From: RUG563 sp045590215
GTDB taxonomy: Bacteria > Bacillota > Clostridia > Christensenellales > Aristaeellaceae
Assembly: GCA_045590215.1 (NCBI GenBank)
Contig: JAZNQO010000016.1
Span: forward strand, 1-23,143
Length of the DNA stretch: 23,143 nucleotides
Direction of reading: 5' to 3'
A program made the translations under genes and the position numbers. Shown here in pieces: positions 15,345 through 23,143 of this stretch (position 1 is the stretch's first letter; each line of letters begins with the position of its first letter). The notes below the pieces were generated by a model. That model did not search any database. It saw only the letters and a program-made list of their open reading frames with translations, and was not told the origin of the DNA.

Positions 15345-16421
15345 ATGAACCGCGTTTATAATTTCGCCGCAGGCCCCTCCATGATGCCTGCCGCTGCTCT
15401 GGAAAAGGCCGCCAAGGAAATGCTCGATTACAATGGCACCGGTATGTCCGTGATGGAAATGAGCCATCGTGCCAAGGGTTATATTGAAATTTTTGATCAT
15501 ACCGTGGCTCTGCTGAAGGAACTGATGCAGATTCCCGACAATTACGAAGTGCTGCTTTTGCAGGGCGGTGCCACCGGCCAGTTCGCCGCCATCCCCATGA
15601 ACCTGCTGAAGACCTCTGCTGATTATGTGGACAGCGGCAATTTCGCCCATGGCGCACTGGTGGAAGCCAAGAAGTACGGCAACATCAATGTGGTAGCCTC
15701 TTCCAAGGAAGATAACTACAACCACATCCCCGTGCTGGATAAATCCAAGTTCAATCCCAATGCGGATTATTTCTATATCACCACCAACAACACCATCTTC
15801 GGCACCCGCTACACGGAACTGCCGGACGTGGGCAATGTGCCGCTGGTAGCTGATATGAGCTCCAACATTCTGTCCCAGCCCTATGACGTGAGCAAGTTCG
15901 GCGTAATTTACGCCGGTGCCCAGAAGAACATCGGCCCCGCCGGTGTGGTGGTTGTCATCGTGCGCAAGGACCTGCTGGGCAACGCTGCCCCCAATACCCC
16001 CAAGATTTTTGACTGGGCCAAGCAGGTGGATGCCGGTTCCATGATCAACACCCCCTCCACCTACCCCATCTACATGGCCGGCCTGTGCATGGAATGGCTG
16101 AAGGCCCAGGGCGGCGTGGAAGCCATCTATAAGGTCAACTGTGAAAAGGCCAAGCTGCTGTATGATTTCCTGGACGAAAGCAAAATGTTCCACGGCACAG
16201 CCCAGAAGGATTCCCGTTCCATCATGAACGTCACCTTCAACACCGGCGACGCCGATCTGGATGCCGCTTTCGTCAAGTACGCCACTTCCAAGGGCATGAC
16301 CAACCTGAAGGGTCATCGTCTGGTGGGCGGCATGCGTGCCAGCATCTACAACGCCATGCCCATCGAAGGCGTGCAGGCTCTGGTGGCTGCCCTGAAAGAA
16401 TTTGAAATGGAGAACAAATAA
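15345..16421 (+). CDS. serC: Phosphoserine aminotransferase
   Basis: The protein has 358 aa, normal for SerC. The enzyme is PLP-dependent and converts 3-phosphohydroxypyruvate and glutamate to phosphoserine and 2-oxoglutarate in the cytoplasm. The start YNFAAGPS is typical, as are GMSVMEMSHR (33-42), LLLQGGATGQF (70-80), the PLP lysine Lys194 in AGAQKNIGPAG and the C-terminal GHRLVGGMRASIYNAMP. ATG 15345 follows GAAGG and is the start that leaves the SerC N-terminus intact; the frame is open further upstream across the promoter. It is separated from serA by 2 nt, so the two are translated together. Confidence 0.97.
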   Translation: MNRVYNFAAGPSMMPAAALEKAAKEMLDYNGTGMSVMEMSHRAKGYIEIFDHTVALLKELMQIPDNYEVLLLQGGATGQFAAIPMNLLKTSADYVDSGNFAHGALVEAKKYGNINVVASSKEDNYNHIPVLDKSKFNPNADYFYITTNNTIFGTRYTELPDVGNVPLVADMSSNILSQPYDVSKFGVIYAGAQKNIGPAGVVVVIVRKDLLGNAAPNTPKIFDWAKQVDAGSMINTPSTYPIYMAGLCMEWLKAQGGVEAIYKVNCEKAKLLYDFLDESKMFHGTAQKDSRSIMNVTFNTGDADLDAAFVKYATSKGMTNLKGHRLVGGMRASIYNAMPIEGVQALVAALKEFEMENK

Positions 16422-16423
16422 CA

Positions 16424-17590
16424 ATGAAAGAAATTAAACTGCTCAATCCCGTTTCCCCCGTATGGAATGAAGTGATTTCCGATCAGGAATATGCCCTGAA
16501 AAACGATGCCGAAAACCCCATTTCCATCATCGTGCGCAGTGCCGATATGCACGCTTACGAGCTGGAAGAAAGCGTTCTGGCCGTTGCCCGTGCCGGCGTG
16601 GGTGTCAATAATATCCCCCTTGATAAGTATGCCGAGCAGGGCGTTGTTGTGTTCAACACCCCCGGTGCCAACGCCAATGCTGTGAAGGAACTGGTGATTG
16701 CCGGTATGCTGCTTTCCGGCCGTAACATCCTGGGCGGTGCCGCCTGGGCGCAGAACCTCAAGGGCACCGAAGGCATCGAAAAGGCCACCGAAAAGGGCAA
16801 GGGTCAGTTTGCCGGCCACGAAATCGGCGGCAAAACGCTGGGCGTTATCGGCGTGGGTGCCATCGGCCTGTTGGTTGCCAATGCAGGCGTGGCTCTGAAC
16901 ATGAACGTGATGGGCTATGACCCCTATATCTCCGTTGACAACGCATGGAAGCTCTCCCGCTCCATCGTGCATGCCAAGACTGAAGACGAGCTCATCGCTG
17001 CCTCCGATTATCTGTCCATCCATGTGCCGCTGATGGATTCCACCCGTGGTAAGATTGACGCCGCTTTCATCGCCAAGATGAAGGACGGGGCTGTGCTGCT
17101 CAACTTCGCCCGTGGCGAACTGGTGGATGTGGATGCCGTGCTGGCTGCTCTGGAAAGCGGCAAGCTGAGTGCCTATGTGTGCGATTTCCCCACGGAAAAG
17201 CTGCTGGGCGTGAAGAACGTGATCTGCCTGCCCCATATCGGTGCTTCCACCCCCGAAAGCGAAGACAACTGCGTGCGCATGGCCGCCAAGCAGCTGGATG
17301 ATTACATCAAATACGGCGTTATCCGCAATTCCGTCAATTATCCCAACGCCGATCCCGGCCCCATGAGCGAGCCCCGCATCTGCGTGCTGCATCAGAACGT
17401 GCCCAACACCGTGTCCACCATCACCGGTGTCGTATCCGCCAAGAACATCAATATCGACCATATGTTCAATAAATCCAAGGGTGCTTTCGCCTATACCGTG
17501 CTGGATCTGGACGATGCGCCCACCCAGGAACTGGTGGACGAACTGAAGGCATTGAACACCGTATACGGCGTGCGTGTTATCAACCCCTGA
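16424..17590 (+). CDS. serA: D-3-phosphoglycerate dehydrogenase with C-terminal ACT domain
   Basis: The protein has 388 aa. It oxidises 3-phosphoglycerate to 3-phosphohydroxypyruvate with NAD, the step before SerC. The NAD-binding Rossmann motif is GVGAIG (143-148); catalytic Arg230 lies in NFARGELVD and His271 in LPHIGASTPES. Residues 318-388 form an ACT domain (RICVLHQNVPNTVSTITGVV), which in this family can bind serine for feedback inhibition. The short linker shows the compact form, without the extra ASB domain of longer SerA proteins. A terminator follows 17 nt after the stop. Confidence 0.96.
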   Translation: MKEIKLLNPVSPVWNEVISDQEYALKNDAENPISIIVRSADMHAYELEESVLAVARAGVGVNNIPLDKYAEQGVVVFNTPGANANAVKELVIAGMLLSGRNILGGAAWAQNLKGTEGIEKATEKGKGQFAGHEIGGKTLGVIGVGAIGLLVANAGVALNMNVMGYDPYISVDNAWKLSRSIVHAKTEDELIAASDYLSIHVPLMDSTRGKIDAAFIAKMKDGAVLLNFARGELVDVDAVLAALESGKLSAYVCDFPTEKLLGVKNVICLPHIGASTPESEDNCVRMAAKQLDDYIKYGVIRNSVNYPNADPGPMSEPRICVLHQNVPNTVSTITGVVSAKNINIDHMFNKSKGAFAYTVLDLDDAPTQELVDELKALNTVYGVRVINP

Positions 17591-17607
17591 TTTTTTCATC
17601 AAGCATC

Positions 17608-17638
17608 AATTCCCCTGGCTCGTTCAGGGGAATTTTTT
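17608..17638 (+). terminator. Intrinsic terminator after serA
   Basis: AATTCCCCTG (17608-17617) pairs perfectly with CAGGGGAATT (17625-17634) around a 7-nt loop, followed by a T-run to 17638. The DUF1015 ribosome site begins only a few bases later and no separate promoter is evident between, so partial read-through from serCA is likely to supply the next gene. Confidence 0.9.
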
Positions 17639-17653
17639 AGAAGGAGAATGTTC

Positions 17654-18889
17654 ATGCAGACATTTGGCATCTATCCTACGGATATTTATCTGCCCGCCCC
17701 CCATCTGAACCAGAAGAAATGGGCCGTGGTAGCCTGCGATCAGTTCACGTCCGACCCTGAATATTGGCAGAAAGTAGAGCAGGAAGCAGGCGAAGCCCCT
17801 TCTGCCCTGCGCATCGTGTATCCCGAAATTTATCTTTCCGAGGGCGAAAAGCGTATTCCCTTCATCCGGGAATCCATGGAAAAATATGTAGCAGAAGGCT
17901 CTTTGACCGTGCAGGTGGAAAACGGCTTTGTGCTGTGCGAGCGCACCACTGAAAGCGGCAAGCGCATCGGCCTTGTGGCGGCTGTTGATCTGGAAGATTA
18001 TGATTTCACCCCCGGCACTTCCGCCCCCATCCGTGCCACAGAAGGCACCATTTTGAGCCGTATTCCTCCCCGTGTGAAAATCCGGGAAGGGGCTCTGATG
18101 GAAAGCCCTCATGTGATGCTGCTGATGGACGACCCGGATGATACGGTGCTTGGCAAGCTCTATGCGGAAAAAGAAAACCTGAAAAAGGTATATGATACGG
18201 AGCTGATGATGGGCGGCGGCACGCTGAAAGGCTGGGCCGTGACGGAAGATACGCAGAAAAACGCCCTGTATGCTGCGCTGAAGGATTTGAACGAAGCCTG
18301 CAAAGGGTTTCTGTTTGCGGTGGGCGACGGCAATCATTCTCTGGCAACGGCCAAGGCCTGCTGGGAAAACAAAAAAGCCACCCTTTCCCAAGAGGAACAA
18401 AAGACCGATGCCGCTCGCTTTGCCTTGGTGGAAATCGTGAACCTGCATTCCCCTGCCCTGCAATTCGAGCCCATTCACCGGATGGTTTTCCGTGCCGACG
18501 GCCACCAGATGATGCTGGACTTTGCCGCTTACCTGCGTGAAAAGGGCATGGCAACCGTGCCCGGCGACGATATCATCTTCCTCTTTAACGGCGAAAGAAG
18601 GGGCGTTTCGGTGAAAAACGCCGGGGATATGCTGCCCGTTGCTGTTTTGCAGCCCTTCCTGGATCAATACCTGCAGATGAACAAAACCTGCGAAATCGAC
18701 TATATCCACGAAGCGGATGCGGTTGAAAAACTGTCCATGGATCAGGGCACGGGCATCCTGCTCACTTCCATCGAAAAATCCTCCCTGTTCCCCGGCATTG
18801 TCAGCGGCGGCGTGCTGCCCCGGAAAACCTTCTCCATGGGGCACGGCCACGAAAAACGTTATTATATGGAGTGCCGCAAAATCCGTTGA
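17654..18889 (+). CDS. DUF1015 family protein, serine-operon associated
   Basis: The protein has 411 aa from ATG 17654, 7 nt after GGAG; an ATG two codons earlier is too close to this site. The family is conserved but not biochemically defined to my knowledge. Recognisable segments are the N-terminal YPTDIYLP, WAVVACDQFTSDPEYW (23-38), IRATEGTILSRIPPR (126-140), GDGNHSLATAK (224-234) and a C-terminal SIEKSSLFPGIVSGG with MGHGHEKRYYMECR. The D-G-N-H motif recalls the D-G-x-H-R of ParB/sulfiredoxin-fold proteins. It follows serC and serA, an arrangement I recall from other Clostridia, so a role in serine metabolism is a reasonable guess but unproven. Confidence 0.88.
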   Translation: MQTFGIYPTDIYLPAPHLNQKKWAVVACDQFTSDPEYWQKVEQEAGEAPSALRIVYPEIYLSEGEKRIPFIRESMEKYVAEGSLTVQVENGFVLCERTTESGKRIGLVAAVDLEDYDFTPGTSAPIRATEGTILSRIPPRVKIREGALMESPHVMLLMDDPDDTVLGKLYAEKENLKKVYDTELMMGGGTLKGWAVTEDTQKNALYAALKDLNEACKGFLFAVGDGNHSLATAKACWENKKATLSQEEQKTDAARFALVEIVNLHSPALQFEPIHRMVFRADGHQMMLDFAAYLREKGMATVPGDDIIFLFNGERRGVSVKNAGDMLPVAVLQPFLDQYLQMNKTCEIDYIHEADAVEKLSMDQGTGILLTSIEKSSLFPGIVSGGVLPRKTFSMGHGHEKRYYMECRKIR

Positions 18890-18914
18890 TTTCAGGCGCA
18901 AAAGGCTGTACAAT
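18886..18914 (+). promoter_or_regulatory. Promoter of the endonuclease IV-like gene, overlapping a terminator
   Basis: TTGATT (18886-18891) and TACAAT (18909-18914) are separated by 17 nt. The -35 covers the DUF1015 stop codon, and the -10 overlaps the loop and one arm of the terminator hairpin. Transcription would start near 18921, about 26 nt before the gene. Confidence 0.5.
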
Positions 18915-18930
18915 AAGTGCAGTCTTTTTT
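18904..18930 (+). terminator. Intrinsic terminator after the DUF1015 gene
   Basis: GGCTGTAC (18904-18911) pairs with GTGCAGTC (18917-18924) over 8 bp including two G-U pairs, with loop AATAA and six T at 18925-18930. It ends the serine-linked transcripts just before the next gene. Confidence 0.7.
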
Positions 18931-18946
18931 CTTTATGGAGGGAACT

Positions 18947-19798
18947 ATGATGATTGCTTTCGGCCCTTCCGGCAATGCCGGTTCTTTTTACGAAGCCGGG
19001 TTCAAATCCACCTTGGAAGCACCGCAATATTTGAAATCCCTCGGCCTCAACGCCTATGAATATTCCTTTGGCCGGGGCATTAATCTATCACAGGAAATGG
19101 CCGAAAAAATCGGCGCAGCGATGGCGGCGGAAGGGATTCTTTTGTCCGTTCATGCGCCTTACTATATCAATTTAGCCAATCCTGACCCTGAAAAGCGGCA
19201 AACTTCCCTGAATTACATCTTGGAAAGTGCCCTGCGTGCCCAGTGGATGGGGGCGGAGCGCATTGTTGTGCATGTGGGCTCCCCCATGAAAATGGCAAGG
19301 GGAGATGCACTGCAAAACTGCCGGGAAGGACTAAAAGAAGCGCAGAAGCTATTAGACGAAAATGGCTTATCGCATCTGCATATTTGCCCGGAATGTATGG
19401 GCAAAAAGGGGCAAATCGGCAATCTGGAAGAAACCCTTGCCTTTTGCCTGCTGGAAGAAAGGTTCATCCCCTGTCTGGATTTTGCCCATATCCACGCCTT
19501 GGATCAGGGACGGCTGAATACGGCAGAAGATTTTGCAAAAGTTCTAAACATCGGCGAAAGCGTGCTGGGCTTACAGCGCATGCAAAAGATGCACGTTCAT
19601 TTTTCCACCATCGAATATACATCAGCCGGAGAAAGGCGGCATCGCACCTTTGCGGAAAAAGAGTTCGGCCCCCGGTTTGATCATTTAGCTCCCCTTCTGA
19701 AAGAAAGAGCATATGCCCCTCGCATCATCTGCGAATGCCGTGGCACCCAAGCGGAAGATGCCGCCGAAATGCGGAAAATCTGGCAAAGTGGGCAATAA
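18947..19798 (+). CDS. Endonuclease IV-like TIM-barrel protein (AP endonuclease family 2)
   Basis: The protein has 283 aa. ATG 18947 follows GGAGGG; the next codon is also ATG, so one residue is uncertain. Family enzymes cut DNA 5' to abasic sites using a zinc cluster. Likely metal ligands are His69 (SVHAPYYINLA), His109 (VVHVGSP), Glu149 (CPECMGK), Asp178 and His181 (LDFAHIHA), His216 (MHVHFS) and Glu264 (ICECRG). The PECMGK-type motif and the diverged N-terminus separate it from classical Nfo, so DNA repair is probable but another TIM-barrel isomerase or nuclease role is possible. It has its own probable promoter and lies about 210 nt before maf. Confidence 0.86.
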   Translation: MMIAFGPSGNAGSFYEAGFKSTLEAPQYLKSLGLNAYEYSFGRGINLSQEMAEKIGAAMAAEGILLSVHAPYYINLANPDPEKRQTSLNYILESALRAQWMGAERIVVHVGSPMKMARGDALQNCREGLKEAQKLLDENGLSHLHICPECMGKKGQIGNLEETLAFCLLEERFIPCLDFAHIHALDQGRLNTAEDFAKVLNIGESVLGLQRMQKMHVHFSTIEYTSAGERRHRTFAEKEFGPRFDHLAPLLKERAYAPRIICECRGTQAEDAAEMRKIWQSGQ

Positions 19799-19934
19799 AT
19801 TCTCCTGACTGCAAGGAAAATTTGCTCCATTTTGCTTCCGGGAAGGTGCAATTGCTATCAGTCTCCCAAATTTTTCCGCCGCCAAAAAAATAATTTACAA
19901 TTTTATTTCAATTTATTGCAAAAATACTGTACTT

Positions 19935-19991
19935 GCGCCCCCTAAATATGCTATAATAAGGGGCGCGTTTTTTGCGTACAAAAAAATGCGC
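19935..19991 (+). promoter_or_regulatory. Promoter and alternative hairpins in front of maf
   Basis: A perfect TATAAT (19952-19957), with no good -35, lies in the 18-nt loop of a GC-rich stem, GCGCCCC (19935-19941) with GGGGCGC (19960-19966), followed by six T: a terminator-like hairpin. A second stem, GCGC plus the T-run (19963-19973) with the A-run plus TGCGC (19980-19991), uses the same GCGC and ends just before the maf ribosome site. The two stems exclude each other. The first may terminate transcripts from the endonuclease gene, while the -10 box starts maf. Confidence 0.5.
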
Positions 19992-20008
19992 TTTTGCGAA
20001 AGGAAGAG

Positions 20009-20581
20009 ATGGACGTGATCCAACCCCTTATTCTGGCTTCTGCCTCCCCAAGACGCAGGGAATTGCTTTCTGCCATGGGCCTGCAATTTCAGGTAATTGT
20101 GGCTGAAACGGAAGAAGCCATGACAGGGGATCCTGCCACCTTGGTGATGGCAAACGCCCGGCTGAAAGCGGAAGCAGTGCTGAAAATACATCCCGACCGC
20201 ATGATTCTGGGGGCGGACACCGTTGTATGTATAGGGCAGCAGGTGCTGGGCAAGCCAAGGGACGAACAGGACGCCTTCCAGATGCTGCGCTCCCTCTCCG
20301 GCAAAGAGCACACGGTGTTTTCCGGCGTATGCCTGATTAACAATGGCAAAGCAGACGTGCGCTACGACGAAACGAAAGTGTTCTTTACCTGCCTTTCCGA
20401 TGACGATATCCTTCGCTATATTGCCTCCGGAGAACCGATGGACAAGGCCGGTGCTTACGCCATTCAGGGCAAGGCCGGCATGTTTGTGGAAAAAATCAAC
20501 GGCAGCTTTTCCAATGTGATCGGGCTGCCCATGGCACTGGTTCGCAGCATGCTCAAGGATGCCGCATTCCCCAACATATAA
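20009..20581 (+). CDS. maf: Maf-family nucleoside triphosphate pyrophosphatase
   Basis: The protein has 190 aa from ATG 20009 after AAGGA. Maf proteins hydrolyse dTTP, UTP or modified nucleotides to monophosphates, clearing unwanted nucleotides; Bacillus Maf also affects septum formation. Motifs are LASASPRRRELL (9-20), GADTVV with Asp70, GKPRDEQDAFQMLRSLSG (81-98), HTVFSGV (101-107), GEPMDKAGAYAIQGKAG (141-157) and the C-terminal NVIGLP. The length and all conserved residues are normal. It lies 26 nt before mreB, as maf often does next to mre genes in Firmicutes. Confidence 0.95.
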   Translation: MDVIQPLILASASPRRRELLSAMGLQFQVIVAETEEAMTGDPATLVMANARLKAEAVLKIHPDRMILGADTVVCIGQQVLGKPRDEQDAFQMLRSLSGKEHTVFSGVCLINNGKADVRYDETKVFFTCLSDDDILRYIASGEPMDKAGAYAIQGKAGMFVEKINGSFSNVIGLPMALVRSMLKDAAFPNI

Positions 20582-20607
20582 CAACAGAAACGGACGGATG
20601 AGTTTCC

Positions 20608-21651
20608 ATGGGATATATCGTACCTTACCTCGGCATTGATCTTGGCACTTCCAACACCCAGATTTATGTGCGCAAAAAGGGCATCGTGATTGATGAACCT
20701 TCCATTCTGGTGGCAGACCGCAGCGTGCGGCGCACCATCCGGGCCATTGGCGATGAAGCCAAGGCTCTCCTTGGCCGTACCGCCAGCGATGCCGTGGCTG
20801 TGAGGCCTTTGGTGGATGGTTTGATTCACGATTTTGATATGACGCAGGATATGCTGCAATATTTCGTGCGCAAGGCCATCGGTGCGTCCCGGCTTTTCAA
20901 GCCTCGTGCCGTGATGACCGTGCCCAGCCATATCACCCCCGTGGAAAGAAGGGTACTGCGCAAGGCGGCCGTCTTTGCCGGTATCCGGGAAAACCAGCTG
21001 CATCTGGTGGAAAAGCCCTTTGCCGCCGGTGTTGGCTGCGGCTTGCCAGTATTTGACCCCATCGGTTCCATGGTGGTGGATATCGGCGGCGGCAGTACGG
21101 AAGCGGCAGTTATCAGCCTTGGGGGCATGGTGGCCACGAAAACCATCAAAATCGGCGGTGCCAAGATGGACGAAGCCATCATCAGCCATATCAAACGCAA
21201 TCATAATATCCTCATCGGCGAAAACACCGCCGAGGAAATGAAAATTTCGCTGGGCAGTGCCCTGCCCCTGAAGACGGACCGGCGTGCGCTGGTCAAAGGC
21301 CGGGATATGATTACCAACCTGCCCCAGACGGCAGAACTTTTCTCCAGCGAAGTCTATGAAGCCCTCCGGGCTCCCTGTCAGGCCATTTTGAGTGCCATTC
21401 AGGATGTGCTGTCCCGTACGCCGCCGGAACTGGCCGGGGACGTAATGCGCTCCGGCATCCATCTGACGGGCGGCGGTGCCCAGCTGCTGGGGCTTGATCA
21501 GTATATCGCATCGGAACTGAACATGCCGGTATTGCTGGCCCGTGATCCTTTGGGCTGCGCTGCCCAAGGCGTGGGGCATCTGGCCGATAATTTTGAACAG
21601 CTGCACCGCATTGGCCGTTCCAGCTTCCTGCGGGAAGAAATTGAGGAGTAA
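20608..21651 (+). CDS. mreB: Rod shape-determining protein MreB (actin-like)
   Basis: The protein has 347 aa, normal for MreB. It forms membrane-bound ATP filaments that guide lateral wall synthesis. Actin-fold motifs are GIDLGTSNT (9-17, phosphate 1), the stretch RAVMTVPSHITPVERR (100-115), VVDIGGGSTEAAV (156-168, phosphate 2) and IHLTGGGAQLLGL near residue 290 (adenosine). The N-terminal SNTQIYVRKKGIV departs from the usual ANT-LVY form, so it may be a diverged paralogue such as Mbl. However, direct linkage to mreC argues that it is the main MreB. The ribosome site is weak; translation may be coupled to maf. Confidence 0.94.
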   Translation: MGYIVPYLGIDLGTSNTQIYVRKKGIVIDEPSILVADRSVRRTIRAIGDEAKALLGRTASDAVAVRPLVDGLIHDFDMTQDMLQYFVRKAIGASRLFKPRAVMTVPSHITPVERRVLRKAAVFAGIRENQLHLVEKPFAAGVGCGLPVFDPIGSMVVDIGGGSTEAAVISLGGMVATKTIKIGGAKMDEAIISHIKRNHNILIGENTAEEMKISLGSALPLKTDRRALVKGRDMITNLPQTAELFSSEVYEALRAPCQAILSAIQDVLSRTPPELAGDVMRSGIHLTGGGAQLLGLDQYIASELNMPVLLARDPLGCAAQGVGHLADNFEQLHRIGRSSFLREEIEE

Positions 21652-21654
21652 CAC

Positions 21655-23143
21655 ATGGCAAGAAAACGCAAACACATGTTTACGGAAGAATCCGGCCAGC
21701 CGAGGGATAAGCATACCCCGGATCTTTCTGCATATCTACCGCCGGAAGAGGGCTATGACGCCGCCCCCGATGCCTTGAGCTATCTGCCGGAGGATGAAGA
21801 AGCTGTGCAAATCATGGAAGTACCCGATGAAAGCAGCGAATCTTCCCCGCAAGAAGACCGCACCATACGGGCAGACCGTGCATGGACACGGGAAGCCACC
21901 AGGGTGGACGCACGAGATCCCGATCTGGCTCGCCGCACATGGCAGCAGCAGGATAACTCCCGCGGCACCAGCCGCACCTATCATCCGCCCCGGAAGCAGG
22001 GCGAAGGCATCAAAAAGAAAAAAAGAAAGCAGGCCAAGAACGACCAGCGTTCCTTCATCAAATCGCTGGTGGTTATTGGCGTGTGCGTTTTTCTGTTCCT
22101 GTTTACGGCACTGTTGGTCATTTCCAATTTTGTGGATCATCCCCTGCTGATTCTGCCCAAGAAATGGGCCACCTCCATCATCACCCCGGTGCAGAAAGCC
22201 TTTTCCGGCATCACGGAAGAAGTGGCTGCTTATATGCGCAAATTAAAAGTGCGTGGAGATATCGAATATGAATATGAGCAGGCCATGATCCTGCTGGACG
22301 ATTATGCCGACGATGTGGCTCTGATGGAAGAATACCGCCGCACCATTGATTCCCTGTATGACCTTTTATATGAACAGGAACGCAATTATGAAATGAACCC
22401 CTTGGCTGCTACCGTCATCGGCACGGACGCGGGCAACTATTTCTCCACCCTTACCTTGGACGTGGGCTCCAAAAACGGCGTGGAGCCTTATATGGCCGTG
22501 GTTTCCGGCGGCGGTCTGGTGGGCGTTACCTATGAAGTGGAAGACTATAAATGTCAGGTGCGCTGCATCATCTCCACCGATTGTACCGTGTCCGCCCTTG
22601 TGCAGTCCACAAGGGATCAGGGAAGCGTGAAGGGCACCATGGGTGTCAACGGCGAACCCATGTGCCGGCTGTATTATCTGCCCGAAAATGCCATTGCCAG
22701 ACCCGGCGACGTGGTTGTAACCAGCGGTGTTGGGCTGGAATTCCCCAAAGGCATCCCCATCGGCACCGTGCGTGAAAGCACCCGTGGCATGGAAGAAAAC
22801 AAATCCTATGTGGTGGTGGAGCCCCTTGTGGACTTTCAGCATCTGGAATATGTGACGGTATATCGCTATAAGCCGGCCTATGCGGAAGAAGCACAGGCCC
22901 GTGTTTCCGGCGTTACCGCCACGTTGGAACCCCTTTCCACTCCCCGTGCCATCCCCACATTCTCCGTGGGCAATGTGAGCGATTTCATCTTCAATCCCGA
23001 TGAATTCCCCGGCGGTGCTGTGACGGCAACAACGCCTACGCCCACCCCTGCGCTGACCCCTGCCCCCACCTTTACGCCTGACCCCAACGCAACGCCTCTG
23101 CCTGAAAATTTGACCTATCAGCAGGCTCTCCCCGAAGGCGTGA
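21655..23143 (+). CDS. mreC: Rod shape-determining protein MreC with long N-terminal extension, partial at the right edge
   Basis: The frame holds 496 codons and no stop before the window ends. ATG 21655 is 3 nt after the mreB stop, with GAGGAG inside the end of mreB. Residues 1-136 are a charged cytoplasmic extension, acidic first and Lys/Arg-rich at 113-131 (KKKKRKQ). A transmembrane helix lies at about 137-159, a probable coiled coil at about 190-245, and the MreC beta domain from about 249 to 405 (VIGTDAGNYFSTLTLDVGSKNGV, GDVVVTSGVGLEFPKGIPIG). A Pro/Thr-rich tail starts near 425 (TPTPTPALTPAPTFTPDP). Usual MreC proteins have 280-360 aa and a very short cytoplasmic part, so both ends are unusual. 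The beta domain would contact wall-synthesis enzymes outside the membrane. Confidence 0.92.
   Translation, partial: MARKRKHMFTEESGQPRDKHTPDLSAYLPPEEGYDAAPDALSYLPEDEEAVQIMEVPDESSESSPQEDRTIRADRAWTREATRVDARDPDLARRTWQQQDNSRGTSRTYHPPRKQGEGIKKKKRKQAKNDQRSFIKSLVVIGVCVFLFLFTALLVISNFVDHPLLILPKKWATSIITPVQKAFSGITEEVAAYMRKLKVRGDIEYEYEQAMILLDDYADDVALMEEYRRTIDSLYDLLYEQERNYEMNPLAATVIGTDAGNYFSTLTLDVGSKNGVEPYMAVVSGGGLVGVTYEVEDYKCQVRCIISTDCTVSALVQSTRDQGSVKGTMGVNGEPMCRLYYLPENAIARPGDVVVTSGVGLEFPKGIPIGTVRESTRGMEENKSYVVVEPLVDFQHLEYVTVYRYKPAYAEEAQARVSGVTATLEPLSTPRAIPTFSVGNVSDFIFNPDEFPGGAVTATTPTPTPALTPAPTFTPDPNATPLPENLTYQQALPEGV

Noticed and set aside
15315..17602. Long minus-strand frames opposite serC and serA (369 and 418 codons)
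   Set aside because: They are His/Gly-rich mirror frames of two certain genes with strong codon bias, and contain no domain.

Overview
The window looks like the chromosome of a Gram-positive anaerobe of the Bacillota, class Clostridia, probably a gut lineage. This is inferred from strong GGAGG ribosome sites, TATAAT promoters, a giant Cna_B/InlB-repeat surface adhesin, a SARP-type regulator, a DUF4860-type pilin-like protein and a serC-serA-DUF1015 operon. No species can be named from the sequence alone. No tRNA, rRNA, insertion sequence, phage gene or CRISPR array was seen.

Everything left of about 15.0 kb is on the minus strand and concerns the cell surface. From 15.0 kb leftwards runs a compact operon: a secreted transglutaminase-like protein, a PilC/GspF platform protein, four small pilin-like membrane proteins joined by ATGA or longer overlaps, a PilT-type ATPase, and a SARP regulator whose C-terminus resembles a dead GGDEF domain. 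Further left is a monocistronic 105-aa secreted Ig-like protein with its own terminator. Next come about 700 bp of non-coding sequence rich in inverted repeats and promoter signals. The last transcription unit encodes a membrane-anchored Ig-like protein (189 aa), a 375-aa secreted protein with a duplicated unknown module plus the same Ig-like domain, and the start (2061 codons) of a giant adhesin that leaves the window on the left.

Everything right of 15.3 kb is on the plus strand and is mostly housekeeping. It holds serC and serA (serine biosynthesis), a DUF1015 gene after a terminator, an endonuclease IV-like TIM-barrel gene, maf, mreB and the first 496 codons of an unusual mreC that runs off the right edge. 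Terminators and promoters are visible between several of these, and two hairpins enclose a -10 box in their loop.

The most interesting part is the left half. A type IV pilus-like machine with a retraction-type ATPase, but no assembly ATPase or prepilin peptidase in view and no classical prepilin motifs, sits beside four exported proteins. Three of these share one Ig-like domain. Two share an unrecognised N-terminal module together with duplicated upstream DNA. This may be an envelope-spanning adhesion system, which is an inference from gene order and shared domains.
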